A stretch of 5,073 bases of DNA from Clostridia bacterium (GTDB lineage Bacteria; Bacillota_A; Clostridia; Oscillospirales; CAG-272): assembly GCA_017542695.1 (NCBI GenBank), contig JAFXWT010000271.1:1-5073 (forward strand), given 5' to 3'. Positions 1-5,073 of the stretch are shown here, one piece after another. A program made the translations under genes and the position numbers. The notes under the pieces are model-generated. The model was given only the letters and a program-made list of their open reading frames with translations, ran no database searches and was not told the DNA's origin. How positions within the stretch are numbered: position 1 is the first letter of the stretch; each line of letters begins with the position of its first letter.

Positions 1-107
1 GATATGACGGCGACGATTATCATCGAGCGGCGGCTGAAATTCACCTTGTAGTCGTCGGATTCGTGTCTGGTTGTTTTTTCGTGCGAAAAGAAGTTTTTGA
101 TGCTCAT
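1..107 (-). CDS. N-terminus of a probable CdaR (YbbR-domain) protein, partial
   Basis: Only the first 35 codons are in the window and the gene runs off the left edge. The ATG at 107-105 lies 4 bases after the cdaA stop and has an AAAGGAGAG ribosome binding site at 123-115, so a translated gene is well supported. The visible protein starts MSIKNFFSHEKTTRHESDDY, a charged cytoplasmic stretch, then Arg-Arg at about residues 26-27 and a hydrophobic run (MIIVAVI) that looks like the beginning of a membrane helix. Known context: in many Firmicutes cdaA is followed by cdaR, whose product has one N-terminal membrane anchor and extracytoplasmic YbbR domains and modulates CdaA activity. The identity rests on position and this topology alone. 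No YbbR domain is visible, so another small membrane protein is possible. Confidence 0.5.
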   Translation of the reverse strand, partial: MSIKNFFSHEKTTRHESDDYKVNFSRRSMIIVAVI

Positions 108-111
108 ACCG

Positions 112-933
112 TCACTCTCCTTTCACCTTGTCTTTTTTCTCGGAATCGTCTTTAAGCAGCGTCGAAAGCTCCGATCTCAACGTGTTGTAATCATAGTTGC
201 GGCGGAGCTGTCCGTCCACGGCGATCGAGATCGTACCCGTTTCCTCGGAAACGACGACGATTATTGAGTCACTGTTTTCGCTCATTCCGATCGCGGCGCG
301 GTGGCGCGTGCCGAGATCTTTGATTATATCGTCGTTTGTCGAAAGCGGGAGGATGCAGCCGGCGGCGCAAATCCTGCCCGATTTGATGACCATCGCGCCG
401 TCGTGAAGAGGCGCCTTGTTGTAAAATATGTTCTTGATCAGCGCGACCTCAACGTCCGCGTTGATGACAGTTCCCGTCTTTATGATGTCGCCGAGATGGG
501 TGGATCTCTCGATGACCATCAGCGCGCCCGTGTATTCCTGCGAAAGCTCGCTCGCGGCGCGACATATATTCGATATGACTTCGTGTTTCGGAGTCTGGCT
601 TTTTTGATCTCCCATGAACCTGTTCAGCGGCGCGCCGCCGAATTTTTCAAGTCCCGAACGAAGCTCGGGCTGGAACAGTATTATAAGCGCGATGAGACCG
701 ACCTGCACGATGTTCGAAAACAAAAAACCGATCGCGCGCAGGTCCGCAAGTGCGCTTATCACAAACATAATGAGCAAAAGGATAACGCCCATCGCAAGTT
801 TGCTCGCGCGCCTCGATCTTATAAAATTGATCACGTAGAAAAAAAGAATCGTCACAAGTATTATATCAATGATATCGGCAATTCCGCGGAATTGACCGAA
901 GATATATCTCATGACGTCAGCAAATGAGCTCAT
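112..933 (-). CDS. cdaA: Diadenylate cyclase CdaA (c-di-AMP synthase)
   Basis: CdaA condenses two ATP into cyclic di-AMP at the inner face of the membrane; c-di-AMP controls potassium and osmolyte transport and cell-wall stability in Firmicutes. The 273-residue length is normal for the family. Three hydrophobic segments at about residues 20-38, 46-63 and 68-87 form the membrane part, followed by the linker FQPELR (88-93) and the DAC catalytic domain from about 110 to 250. Both catalytic signatures are intact: DGA at 178-180 (within APLHDGAMVI) and GTRHRAA at 208-214, containing RHR. The C-terminus is a charged tail rich in Lys, Asp and Glu. The ATG at 933 is preceded by AAGGAG (946-941) with a 7-base spacer, which supports this start. 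The next gene begins 4 bases after the stop, as expected for a cdaA-cdaR operon. Transcription is divergent from ispD. Confidence 0.97.
   Translation of the reverse strand: MSSFADVMRYIFGQFRGIADIIDIILVTILFFYVINFIRSRRASKLAMGVILLLIMFVISALADLRAIGFLFSNIVQVGLIALIILFQPELRSGLEKFGGAPLNRFMGDQKSQTPKHEVISNICRAASELSQEYTGALMVIERSTHLGDIIKTGTVINADVEVALIKNIFYNKAPLHDGAMVIKSGRICAAGCILPLSTNDDIIKDLGTRHRAAIGMSENSDSIIVVVSEETGTISIAVDGQLRRNYDYNTLRSELSTLLKDDSEKKDKVKGE
115..123 (-). promoter_or_regulatory. Ribosome binding site of the gene after cdaA
   Basis: AAAGGAGAG on the minus strand, 7 bases upstream of the ATG at 107. It lies inside the last codons of cdaA, which implies that the two genes are co-transcribed and fixes the start of the downstream gene. 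Confidence 0.75.
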
Positions 934-958
934 GCCACCACTCCTTAACTCAAATGAA

Positions 959-987
959 AGTATACTTTTGTATTATTATAATATAAA
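959..987 (-). promoter_or_regulatory. Candidate cdaA promoter
   Basis: On the minus strand TTTATA (987-982) and TATACT (964-959) are separated by 17 bases, placing a transcript start near 952, just before the cdaA ribosome binding site. The -10 hexamer lies inside a perfect 12-base palindrome, AAAGTATACTTT (957-968). A second possible -10, TATAAT, is at 980-975, with a weak TTTATT 17 bases upstream (1003-998). The area is so AT-rich that the choice between them is uncertain. Confidence 0.4.
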
Positions 988-1052
988 ATTTTCTACAAAT
1001 AAAGAGGTTTTGAAAAAATTTTTCACAAATTTTCGATTTTATTTGATTTTTG

Positions 1053-1081
1053 TTGTCAAATCGGACTATTTATGATATACT
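1053..1081 (+). promoter_or_regulatory. Sigma-A type promoter for ispD-ispF
   Basis: TTGTCA at 1053-1058 and TATACT at 1076-1081, each one base off the TTGACA and TATAAT consensus, are separated by exactly 17 bases. This predicts a start near 1088 and a 5' leader of about 36 bases before the ispD ATG. It is the best promoter match in the window and lies correctly in the divergent spacer. Confidence 0.75.
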
Positions 1082-1123
1082 TTTCTTGTTAAAATCAAAA
1101 AATCAAGTTGAAAAAGGTGCAAA

Positions 1124-1882
1124 ATGAAAAGCACGGAAAAAATAATAAATGCCATCATCAAAACCATCGGCAAGAACAAAAAGAACACTTTTGTCTCCGC
1201 GATCATTCTTGCGGGCGGCAAAAGCGAGCGAATGGGCGGCATATCGAAACAGCTGCTTACAGTGGGCGGAACGCCCGTCGTCGCGCTTTCCGCGCTGGCG
1301 TACGAAAATTGCCCCGATATAGGCGAGATCGTCGTCGTCTGCCGCGAGGACGAAATGCCAATAATTGAAAAATTGATGAAAGAATACAACATCGGCAAGT
1401 TCAGATGTGCTGTCGCGGGCGGCGAGACGCGCTTTGATTCGATGAAAAACGGTTTTGAACGCGTCAACGTCGACGCCGACTACGTCGCCGTTCATGACGC
1501 GGCTCGCTGTCTCGTCACGCCTGAGCAAATATCCTCTGTCATCTCCGCCGCGATGAAACGCGGAGCGGCCATCGCCGCATCAAAAGCAACGGACACGATA
1601 AAGATCGCCGACAAAAACGGCGTCATAACGTCGACCGTCGACAGAAGCTCCGCGTGGAACGCGCAAACCCCGCAAGTAATAAAAAAAGCGATGCTCGATG
1701 TCGGGATATACGTCCCGCGCGAAAACGGCTTTTCCGTCACCGACGACGCTATGCTCGTCGAGACGCTCGGCTTCAAAGTCGCCGTCTTCGACTGCGGATA
1801 TGAGAATATAAAAATCACCACACCGAAGGACGTCGCCGTTGCCGAGGCGATAATCGAAAAAAGGAGGGGCGAAAATGAATAA
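1124..1882 (+). CDS. ispD: 2-C-methyl-D-erythritol 4-phosphate cytidylyltransferase IspD
   Basis: IspD joins CTP and MEP to give CDP-methylerythritol and pyrophosphate, the third step of the MEP pathway to IPP and DMAPP, in the cytoplasm. The nucleotide-binding signature [14 protein letters not shown] (26-39) is followed by SKQLL (Lys42). VHDAAR is at 123-128, TDTIK at 156-160, VDR at 172-174, QTPQ at 181-184, TDDAML at 206-211 and NIKITTP at 228-234. All are expected of the glycosyltransferase-A-like cytidylyltransferase fold. The residue after HDAAR is Cys rather than the usual Pro. The protein has 252 residues and carries a Lys-rich extension of about 22 residues before the point where family members normally begin ([10 protein letters not shown]). 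The ATG at 1124 has AAAGGTG at 1113-1119 as its ribosome binding site, and I see no better start downstream. The last 8 bases overlap ispF, so the two are translationally coupled. Confidence 0.95.
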   Translation: MKSTEKIINAIIKTIGKNKKNTFVSAIILAGGKSERMGGISKQLLTVGGTPVVALSALAYENCPDIGEIVVVCREDEMPIIEKLMKEYNIGKFRCAVAGGETRFDSMKNGFERVNVDADYVAVHDAARCLVTPEQISSVISAAMKRGAAIAASKATDTIKIADKNGVITSTVDRSSAWNAQTPQVIKKAMLDVGIYVPRENGFSVTDDAMLVETLGFKVAVFDCGYENIKITTPKDVAVAEAIIEKRRGENE

Positions 1883-2354
1883 TTTCAGGATAGGTCACGG
1901 ATATGACGTTCACCGCCTTGTCGAAGGGCGAAAGCTCATACTCGGCGGAGTCGGGATCGAATATCCGCTCGGACTGCTCGGTCATTCCGACGCCGACGTG
2001 CTATGCCACGCCATCGCCGACGCGCTCCTCGGAGCTGCGGGCGAACGCGACATCGGGTACCACTTCCCTGACAGCGACGAAAAATACAAAGGCATATCGA
2101 GTATCGTTTTGCTCGGATATGTTAAGGACATCCTTGCCGGTCGCGGTGCGACTGTGTCGAACGTCGACTCGACGATCATAATGCAGCGCCCTAAAATCTC
2201 TCCGTTTATCCCGGAAATGAAGAAAAACATCGCGTCAGCTCTCGGTATTCCCGAATCCGACGTGAACGTGAAAGCAACAACCGAGGAGGGTCTTGGCTTT
2301 ACCGGCAGCGGCGACGGCATCGCCGCTCACGCCGTCTGCATAATCTCCGTTTAA
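1875..2354 (+). CDS. ispF: 2-C-methyl-D-erythritol 2,4-cyclodiphosphate synthase IspF
   Basis: IspF cyclises CDP-methylerythritol 2-phosphate to methylerythritol 2,4-cyclodiphosphate with release of CMP, the fifth MEP-pathway step. It works as a trimer with active sites between subunits. The 159-residue length is typical. The metal ligands are visible as D11 and H13 in GHGYDVHRL and H45 in [16 protein letters not shown] (38-53, the family signature). [10 protein letters not shown] (59-68) and [12 protein letters not shown] (133-144) form the remaining active-site and nucleotide-binding segments. The ATG at 1875 lies within the end of ispD and has a very strong ribosome binding site, AAGGAGGGG (1861-1869). 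Adjacent or fused ispD and ispF genes are common; here they are separate and overlapping. I see no clear intrinsic terminator after the stop, only T-rich sequence. Confidence 0.98.
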   Translation: MNNFRIGHGYDVHRLVEGRKLILGGVGIEYPLGLLGHSDADVLCHAIADALLGAAGERDIGYHFPDSDEKYKGISSIVLLGYVKDILAGRGATVSNVDSTIIMQRPKISPFIPEMKKNIASALGIPESDVNVKATTEEGLGFTGSGDGIAAHAVCIISV

Positions 2355-2486
2355 TCCCGTTTTTTATACTCTGTTTCCCATTTTTCTTGCGAATATGATC
2401 GTTTGCCGTTGAATATCGTTTTCAAAATAAGCACTTTGACCAAATTTACAGCAGAATTTTCTGACAATTTTTTCCACAATTCAGGG

Positions 2487-2515
2487 TTGCGTTTCTTTAC
2501 AAAATATGATATTAT
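2487..2515 (+). promoter_or_regulatory. Candidate spo0A promoter in the ispF-spo0A spacer
   Basis: The 224-base spacer 2355-2578 is AT-rich and holds no convincing gene. TTGCGT (2487-2492) and TATTAT (2510-2515) with a 17-base spacing form a moderate sigma-A type match, giving a start near 2522. An overlapping TATGAT (2505-2510) lacks a -35 at the right distance. I could not find the AGGAATT/GAAT pattern of a sigma-H promoter such as the one that drives spo0A in Bacillus. Confidence 0.35.
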
Positions 2516-2519
2516 TGTA

Positions 2520-2542
2520 TTGGAAATATTTGGTAATTCCAA
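2520..2542 (+). repeat. Small inverted repeat in the spo0A leader
   Basis: TTGGAA at 2520-2525 and TTCCAA at 2537-2542 are perfect complements around an 11-base AT-rich loop. If the candidate promoter at 2487-2515 is right, the repeat sits at the transcript start and could be an operator or a weak leader hairpin. Six-base arms in AT-rich DNA can also arise by chance. Confidence 0.3.
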
Positions 2543-2578
2543 AATTTACAAAAAATTGATTGAAAAGAGGATAAAAAA

Positions 2579-3361
2579 ATGGACGAAAAAGTAAAAGTTC
2601 TCATCGCGGACGAAAACGTCGAATTCAGAGCTACTCTCAGAGAAAACCTCACAAGAGCGAATATTAACGTTGTCGAAGAAACATCGACGGGACTCGATAT
2701 TTTGACAAAGATCAAAAGAACCATGCCGGATATCGTCATAATCGACGTATGGTTGCCGAAGCTTGACACGGTTCAGGTGATAAAAAAGACAAAGCTTCTC
2801 TTTCAGAACCCGAAGGACGTTCCCGATTTCATCGTGCTTTCATACTGCGTGAATCCCAACCTGTTCCTCGAAGCTACGGAGGCGGGCGCGGCATACTGTA
2901 TGCAGAAACCGTTCGAGTATCAGACGCTTTACGAGCGTATCGCCCGCATACACAAAAATCGAATGAGCGCAAACCGCATAATGCCTGATGAAATGAGCAC
3001 GAGCGAACACGATCTCGAAACGCAAGTGACGACGATAATCCATAAGATCGGCGTTCCGGCGCACATAAAGGGCTATCAGTATCTCCGCACGGCAATTTTG
3101 ATGGCGATTGCCGACAACGACCTCATCAATTCCGTGACGAAGATACTTTATCCAAGCGTCGCAAAACAGTATCAGACGACGGCGTCGCGCGTCGAACGTG
3201 CCATTCGCCACGCGATCGAGGTCGCGTGGGACAGAGGCGACCTCGAAACGCTAAATGAATATTTCGGTTATACCATTCAGAATGAACGCGGCAAGCCGAC
3301 GAACAGCGAGTTTATCGCAATGATCGCCGACAACGTGCGCCTGAAAAACAAGATATCGTAA
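2579..3361 (+). CDS. spo0A: Sporulation master response regulator Spo0A
   Basis: Spo0A is the phosphorylated transcription factor that commits Firmicutes to sporulation and binds 0A boxes as a dimer. The protein has 260 residues, close to the 267 of Bacillus subtilis. The receiver domain (about 5-125) keeps the acidic pair D11-E12, the phosphoacceptor D56 in VIIDVWLP, S88 in the usual Thr/Ser position and K110 in QKPF. A linker of about 20 residues leads to the Spo0A-specific effector domain (about 145-260), which is nearly textbook: [18 protein letters not shown] (153-170), the recognition helix region [18 protein letters not shown] (200-217), FGYT (229-232) and [13 protein letters not shown] (239-251). 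The ATG is preceded by AAAAGAGG (2563-2570) with an 8-base spacer. The usual upstream neighbour spoIVB is absent; ispF lies there instead. The gene converges on ricT, and the adjacent hairpin is a poor terminator in the spo0A direction. Confidence 0.97.
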   Translation: MDEKVKVLIADENVEFRATLRENLTRANINVVEETSTGLDILTKIKRTMPDIVIIDVWLPKLDTVQVIKKTKLLFQNPKDVPDFIVLSYCVNPNLFLEATEAGAAYCMQKPFEYQTLYERIARIHKNRMSANRIMPDEMSTSEHDLETQVTTIIHKIGVPAHIKGYQYLRTAILMAIADNDLINSVTKILYPSVAKQYQTTASRVERAIRHAIEVAWDRGDLETLNEYFGYTIQNERGKPTNSEFIAMIADNVRLKNKIS

Positions 3362-3391
3362 AAAACGGCTCCCTCGCCCGAGGGAGCCGTT
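3360..3391 (-). terminator. Intrinsic terminator of ricT, overlapping the spo0A stop codon
   Basis: AACGGCTCCCTC (3364-3375) and GAGGGAGCCGTT (3380-3391) form a perfect 12-bp stem with a GCCC loop, which can close to 13 pairs. Read on the minus strand, the stem is followed by six T residues (3365-3360) that are the complement of the A run starting in the spo0A TAA stop. The hairpin begins 13 bases after the ricT stop, so it is a classical terminator for ricT. On the plus strand the tail after the stem is TGCCGTTATTATTG, without a proper T run, so termination of spo0A there should be weaker. Confidence 0.9.
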
Positions 3392-3404
3392 GCCGTTATT
3401 ATTG

Positions 3405-4292
3405 TCAATCATCTTCTTTCGTCTCGTACGCCGATTTCAGCGTTTTCGATGCGAGAACCTTAACGCTTTCGGCGGCATATTGGCGGATTACGCCCTGCTC
3501 GCCCGCAAGGCGAACTTTTACGATCCCCGCGAGCGGAACGAGTTCGGTGACCGTGCCGTTTCCGTCGGGCGTTTCGACGTAGCTTTCGACTTTAGGCAGG
3601 TTTTTCAGCGCGTCTTCATACGCCTCGTGCTCGTATCTGAGACAACACATGAGACGACCGCACGCACCCGAAATCTTCTGCGAATTGAGCGAAAGGTTCT
3701 GCTCTTTAGCCATCTTTATCGAAACCTGACCGAAATCATCGAGAAATTTTTTGCAGCAGTACGGACGACCGCAAACGCCGAGCCCGCCTATCATTTTTGT
3801 CTCGTCGCGGATTCCGATCTGGCGCAGTTCGATGCGCGTTCTGAATATCGACGCGAGATCCTTTACAAGCTCGCGGAAGTCGACTCTTCCGTCAGACGTG
3901 AAATAGAACAGCAGCTTCGAGTTGTCGAACGTATACTCCACGTCGACGAGCTTCATCTCGAGTTTGTGCTCGACGATCTTCTGTGCGAATACCTTTGCAG
4001 CTTCCTCTTCTTTTTCGTGATTTTCTTCATGACGACGCGTGTCGTCGGATGTCGCCTTGCGTATGACGGGGCGAAGCGGCATCACAAGTTCGCTGACGGG
4101 GAGTATTTTGTTTCCGAGGGCTACGTTTCCGTATTCCAATCCGCGCGCCGTTTCGACGATGGCATTTTCACCGGGCGCAAGTTCGACTCCCTGCGAGTCG
4201 AAATAATACATCTTGCCTCCGTTTTTGAATCTTATGCCGACTATTTCGTATTCTTTTTTTTCTTCTTCGAGTATTTCTTTTGTTTCTTCCAT
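3405..4292 (-). CDS. ricT: RicT (YaaT), PSP1-domain subunit of the RicAFT complex
   Basis: In Bacillus subtilis RicT works with RicA and RicF in a complex with Fe-S clusters that speeds RNase Y-dependent mRNA maturation and is required for normal Spo0A phosphorylation, competence and biofilm formation. The 295-residue protein has a Glu/Lys-rich N-terminus, an early beta-rich segment (about 15-75), a charged linker (about 82-110) and the conserved PSP1 C-terminal core (about 112-235). The cysteines in GVCGRPYCC (172-180) and ACGRLMCCLRYE (210-221), six in all, match the family's cluster-ligand motifs. A further segment of about 60 residues follows. I chose the ATG at 4292 because AAAGAGGT lies at 4305-4298. 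An in-frame GTG at 4322 would add 10 residues and overlap holB by 16 bases. The holB stop is 14 bases upstream, matching the holB-yaaT order of Bacillus. Confidence 0.93.
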   Translation of the reverse strand: MEETKEILEEEKKEYEIVGIRFKNGGKMYYFDSQGVELAPGENAIVETARGLEYGNVALGNKILPVSELVMPLRPVIRKATSDDTRRHEENHEKEEEAAKVFAQKIVEHKLEMKLVDVEYTFDNSKLLFYFTSDGRVDFRELVKDLASIFRTRIELRQIGIRDETKMIGGLGVCGRPYCCKKFLDDFGQVSIKMAKEQNLSLNSQKISGACGRLMCCLRYEHEAYEDALKNLPKVESYVETPDGNGTVTELVPLAGIVKVRLAGEQGVIRQYAAESVKVLASKTLKSAYETKEDD

Positions 4293-4297
4293 TTGTG

Positions 4298-4305
4298 ACC
4301 TCTTT
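4298..4305 (-). promoter_or_regulatory. Ribosome binding site of ricT
   Basis: AAAGAGGT on the minus strand, 5 bases upstream of the ATG at 4292. It lies between the holB stop and ricT and decides for this ATG over the in-frame GTG at 4322, which has no comparable site. Confidence 0.7.
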
Positions 4306-4306
4306 A

Positions 4307-5073
4307 TCAAACGGCGTTCCACAGCAATGACGCGAGGTGAGCCGATGAAATATTTATGTTTGTGTTAAATTGCATTCCCTGACTTATTTTCGACACCGCT
4401 TCGGCTGATATTTCGAGAGAATCCATGGCTATGCTGTCGGAAAGCGCGGTCGCGCGCTCTTTTGTAAAGAATATCGTATCTTCGCTTTCGCTCGCTTTCA
4501 CGGCGATGATATCTCTGTACGCAAGCAGCAGATAGTCGGTGAGAAACAAAAAATCCTCACGACTTACCGAAAGATCGGATATTTTCTTTATAAAGTCAAA
4601 ATATGAGGCGCCGCGCAGCTTTTGCGTTTGCAAAGCTATGATCTCTCCGACACTTTCATACAGGGATAACGCCTTTTCGTCGGCGGCGAGTTCCTTCACT
4701 TTTCCGATGGAGCCGCGGCATAGACGCGACGCGAAATCAAACTTGTCCCCGTACGTGTCAACGCCGCCGTTCAGATTGAAAAATTCCGCGATCTTATCGG
4801 GAGAAAATCGCTCCATGAACACCGTCTGCACTCGCGAGCGCACCGTTTTCAGCATCGACGACGGTTCCTCGCAAAGCAAGAATATGTAAACGTCGGCGGG
4901 CGGTTCCTCGATCACTTTGAGCAGCGAATTCTGCGCCTGCGGCGTGAGTCTGTCCGCCTTGTCGAAAATGTACATTTTGAATTCGTCCGTATGCTCTAAG
5001 ATACGCTTCGTCCAAAGCAGGACTGATAGCCGTTCCGACTGGCGGAAGCTGGGCGGAATCACCAAGAAGAATC
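4307..5073 (-). CDS. holB: DNA polymerase III delta' subunit HolB, C-terminal part
   Basis: HolB (delta') is the stator subunit of the clamp loader that places the sliding clamp on DNA. Recognisable homology starts at about 4985 with EFKMYIFDKADRLT (Walker B-like strand), then QAQNSLLKVIEEPP and TVRSRVQT, where the family SRC motif reads SRV but keeps its Arg. The C-terminal helical domain follows, including GSIGKVKEL and a final NTNINISSAHLASLLW. Only about 228 residues are convincing, against about 310-330 for the family. The frame stays open to the right edge, but its first 27 or so codons (up to about 4988) do not resemble HolB; the P-loop and zinc-module regions, normally further upstream, are not seen. 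A TTG at 5065 has no visible ribosome binding site and is unlikely to be a real start. ricT follows after 14 bases, the same order as holB-yaaT in Bacillus. The gene is partial, and possibly broken, near its 5' side. Confidence 0.85.
   Translation of the reverse strand, partial: FFLVIPPSFRQSERLSVLLWTKRILEHTDEFKMYIFDKADRLTPQAQNSLLKVIEEPPADVYIFLLCEEPSSMLKTVRSRVQTVFMERFSPDKIAEFFNLNGGVDTYGDKFDFASRLCRGSIGKVKELAADEKALSLYESVGEIIALQTQKLRGASYFDFIKKISDLSVSREDFLFLTDYLLLAYRDIIAVKASESEDTIFFTKERATALSDSIAMDSLEISAEAVSKISQGMQFNTNINISSAHLASLLWNAV
4986..5072 (-). pseudogene. Fragment of a superfamily 1 (RecD/Dda-like) DNA helicase in another frame than holB
   Basis: Starting with ATT at 5072, one frame off holB, the minus strand reads ILLG, then GDSAQLPPVG (5063-5034), then TAISPALDEAYLRAYG. 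GDxxQLPPVG is the motif III pattern of SF1B helicases (ATP hydrolysis coupled to unwinding), and a following SPAL segment fits small Dda/RecD-like helicases. After about 4986 the frame turns into a meaningless shadow of holB and stops near 4794. Codon use differs sharply: by hand count 11 of 29 third positions are G or C in this stretch, against 25 of 33 in the first clear holB codons after it. This suggests that helicase sequence is joined to holB here. The fragment is short, so identification rests on one motif and the codon shift. It continues off the window. Confidence 0.5.

Noticed and set aside
301..927. A 208-codon open frame on the plus strand, antisense to cdaA
   Set aside because: The composition is that of a shadow frame, and there is no motif or good start site. 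cdaA on the other strand has the DGA and RHR motifs.
1054..1060. TGTCAAA at the ispD -35 box as a possible Spo0A binding site (0A box TGTCGAA)
   Set aside because: It is one mismatch from the 7-base consensus, which is frequent by chance in AT-rich DNA, and it is already explained as the -35 element.
2314..2365. GACGGC/GCCGTC dyad near the ispF end followed by a T run, as an ispF terminator
   Set aside because: The dyad lies inside the coding sequence, has a 12-base loop and ends more than 20 bases before the T run, so it does not have the form of an intrinsic terminator.
2351..2594. Two 63-codon open frames in the ispF-spo0A spacer, one on each strand (2403-2594 plus, 2351-2542 minus)
   Set aside because: Both lack ribosome binding sites, start at weak codons, overlap flanking genes and are made of AT-rich low-complexity sequence. 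The plus frame runs into the spo0A start.
2579..3361. An ANTAR-type antiterminator response regulator
   Set aside because: The C-terminal domain carries the Spo0A-specific GVPAHIKGY and [15 protein letters not shown] blocks rather than an ANTAR helix bundle.
3390..4298. A 302-codon open frame on the plus strand, antisense to ricT
   Set aside because: It is the mirror of ricT in a GC-biased codon pattern, has no recognisable domain and contains long Phe runs caused by the Glu/Lys codons on the other strand. ricT has the family cysteine motifs and a ribosome binding site.
4794..5015. A 73-residue minus-strand open frame starting at TTG 5015
   Set aside because: As a separate gene it is not credible: most of it is a shadow of holB. 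Only its first residues belong to the helicase-like stretch reported from 4986 to 5072.

Overview
The window looks like a piece of a Clostridia-type (Bacillota) chromosome from a lineage with Spo0A, so probably an endospore former or a descendant of one. The evidence is a recognisable Spo0A master regulator, a membrane diadenylate cyclase of the CdaA type, MEP-pathway isoprenoid genes, a holB-ricT pair as known from Firmicutes, strong AGGAGG-like ribosome binding sites and AT-rich spacers between coding regions of moderate GC. I cannot name the genus from sequence alone.

Layout. On the minus strand at the left edge, cdaA (112-933, c-di-AMP synthase) is followed after 4 bases by the first 35 codons of another gene, probably cdaR. 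An AT-rich divergent spacer (934-1123) holds a good sigma-A promoter for the rightward ispD-ispF pair (1124-2354, genes overlapping by 8 bases), which encodes two enzymes of the MEP pathway to IPP/DMAPP. After a 224-base AT-rich gap comes spo0A (2579-3361, plus strand) with its own ribosome binding site. It converges on ricT (3405-4292, minus), and a strong hairpin between them serves as the ricT terminator. Upstream of ricT on the minus strand is the 3' part of holB (DNA polymerase III delta' subunit), open to the right edge.

How the genes relate. CdaA makes c-di-AMP, a regulator of potassium and osmotic balance that also influences sporulation in some Firmicutes. RicT belongs to the RicAFT complex, which in Bacillus subtilis supports Spo0A phosphorylation and RNase Y-dependent mRNA maturation. 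Here it lies tail-to-tail with spo0A. IspD and IspF are housekeeping enzymes whose products feed undecaprenyl phosphate and thus the cell wall.

Most unusual point. At the right edge (about 4986-5073) the minus strand has a second open frame carrying a GDSAQLPPVG motif typical of superfamily 1 DNA helicases, with clearly different codon use. The holB frame becomes recognisable only downstream of it. This looks like a junction between a helicase gene and a decapitated holB, either a real rearrangement or an assembly chimera. I found no CRISPR array, tRNA, rRNA, insertion sequence or new defence system. Apart from the right edge the region is ordinary chromosomal backbone.
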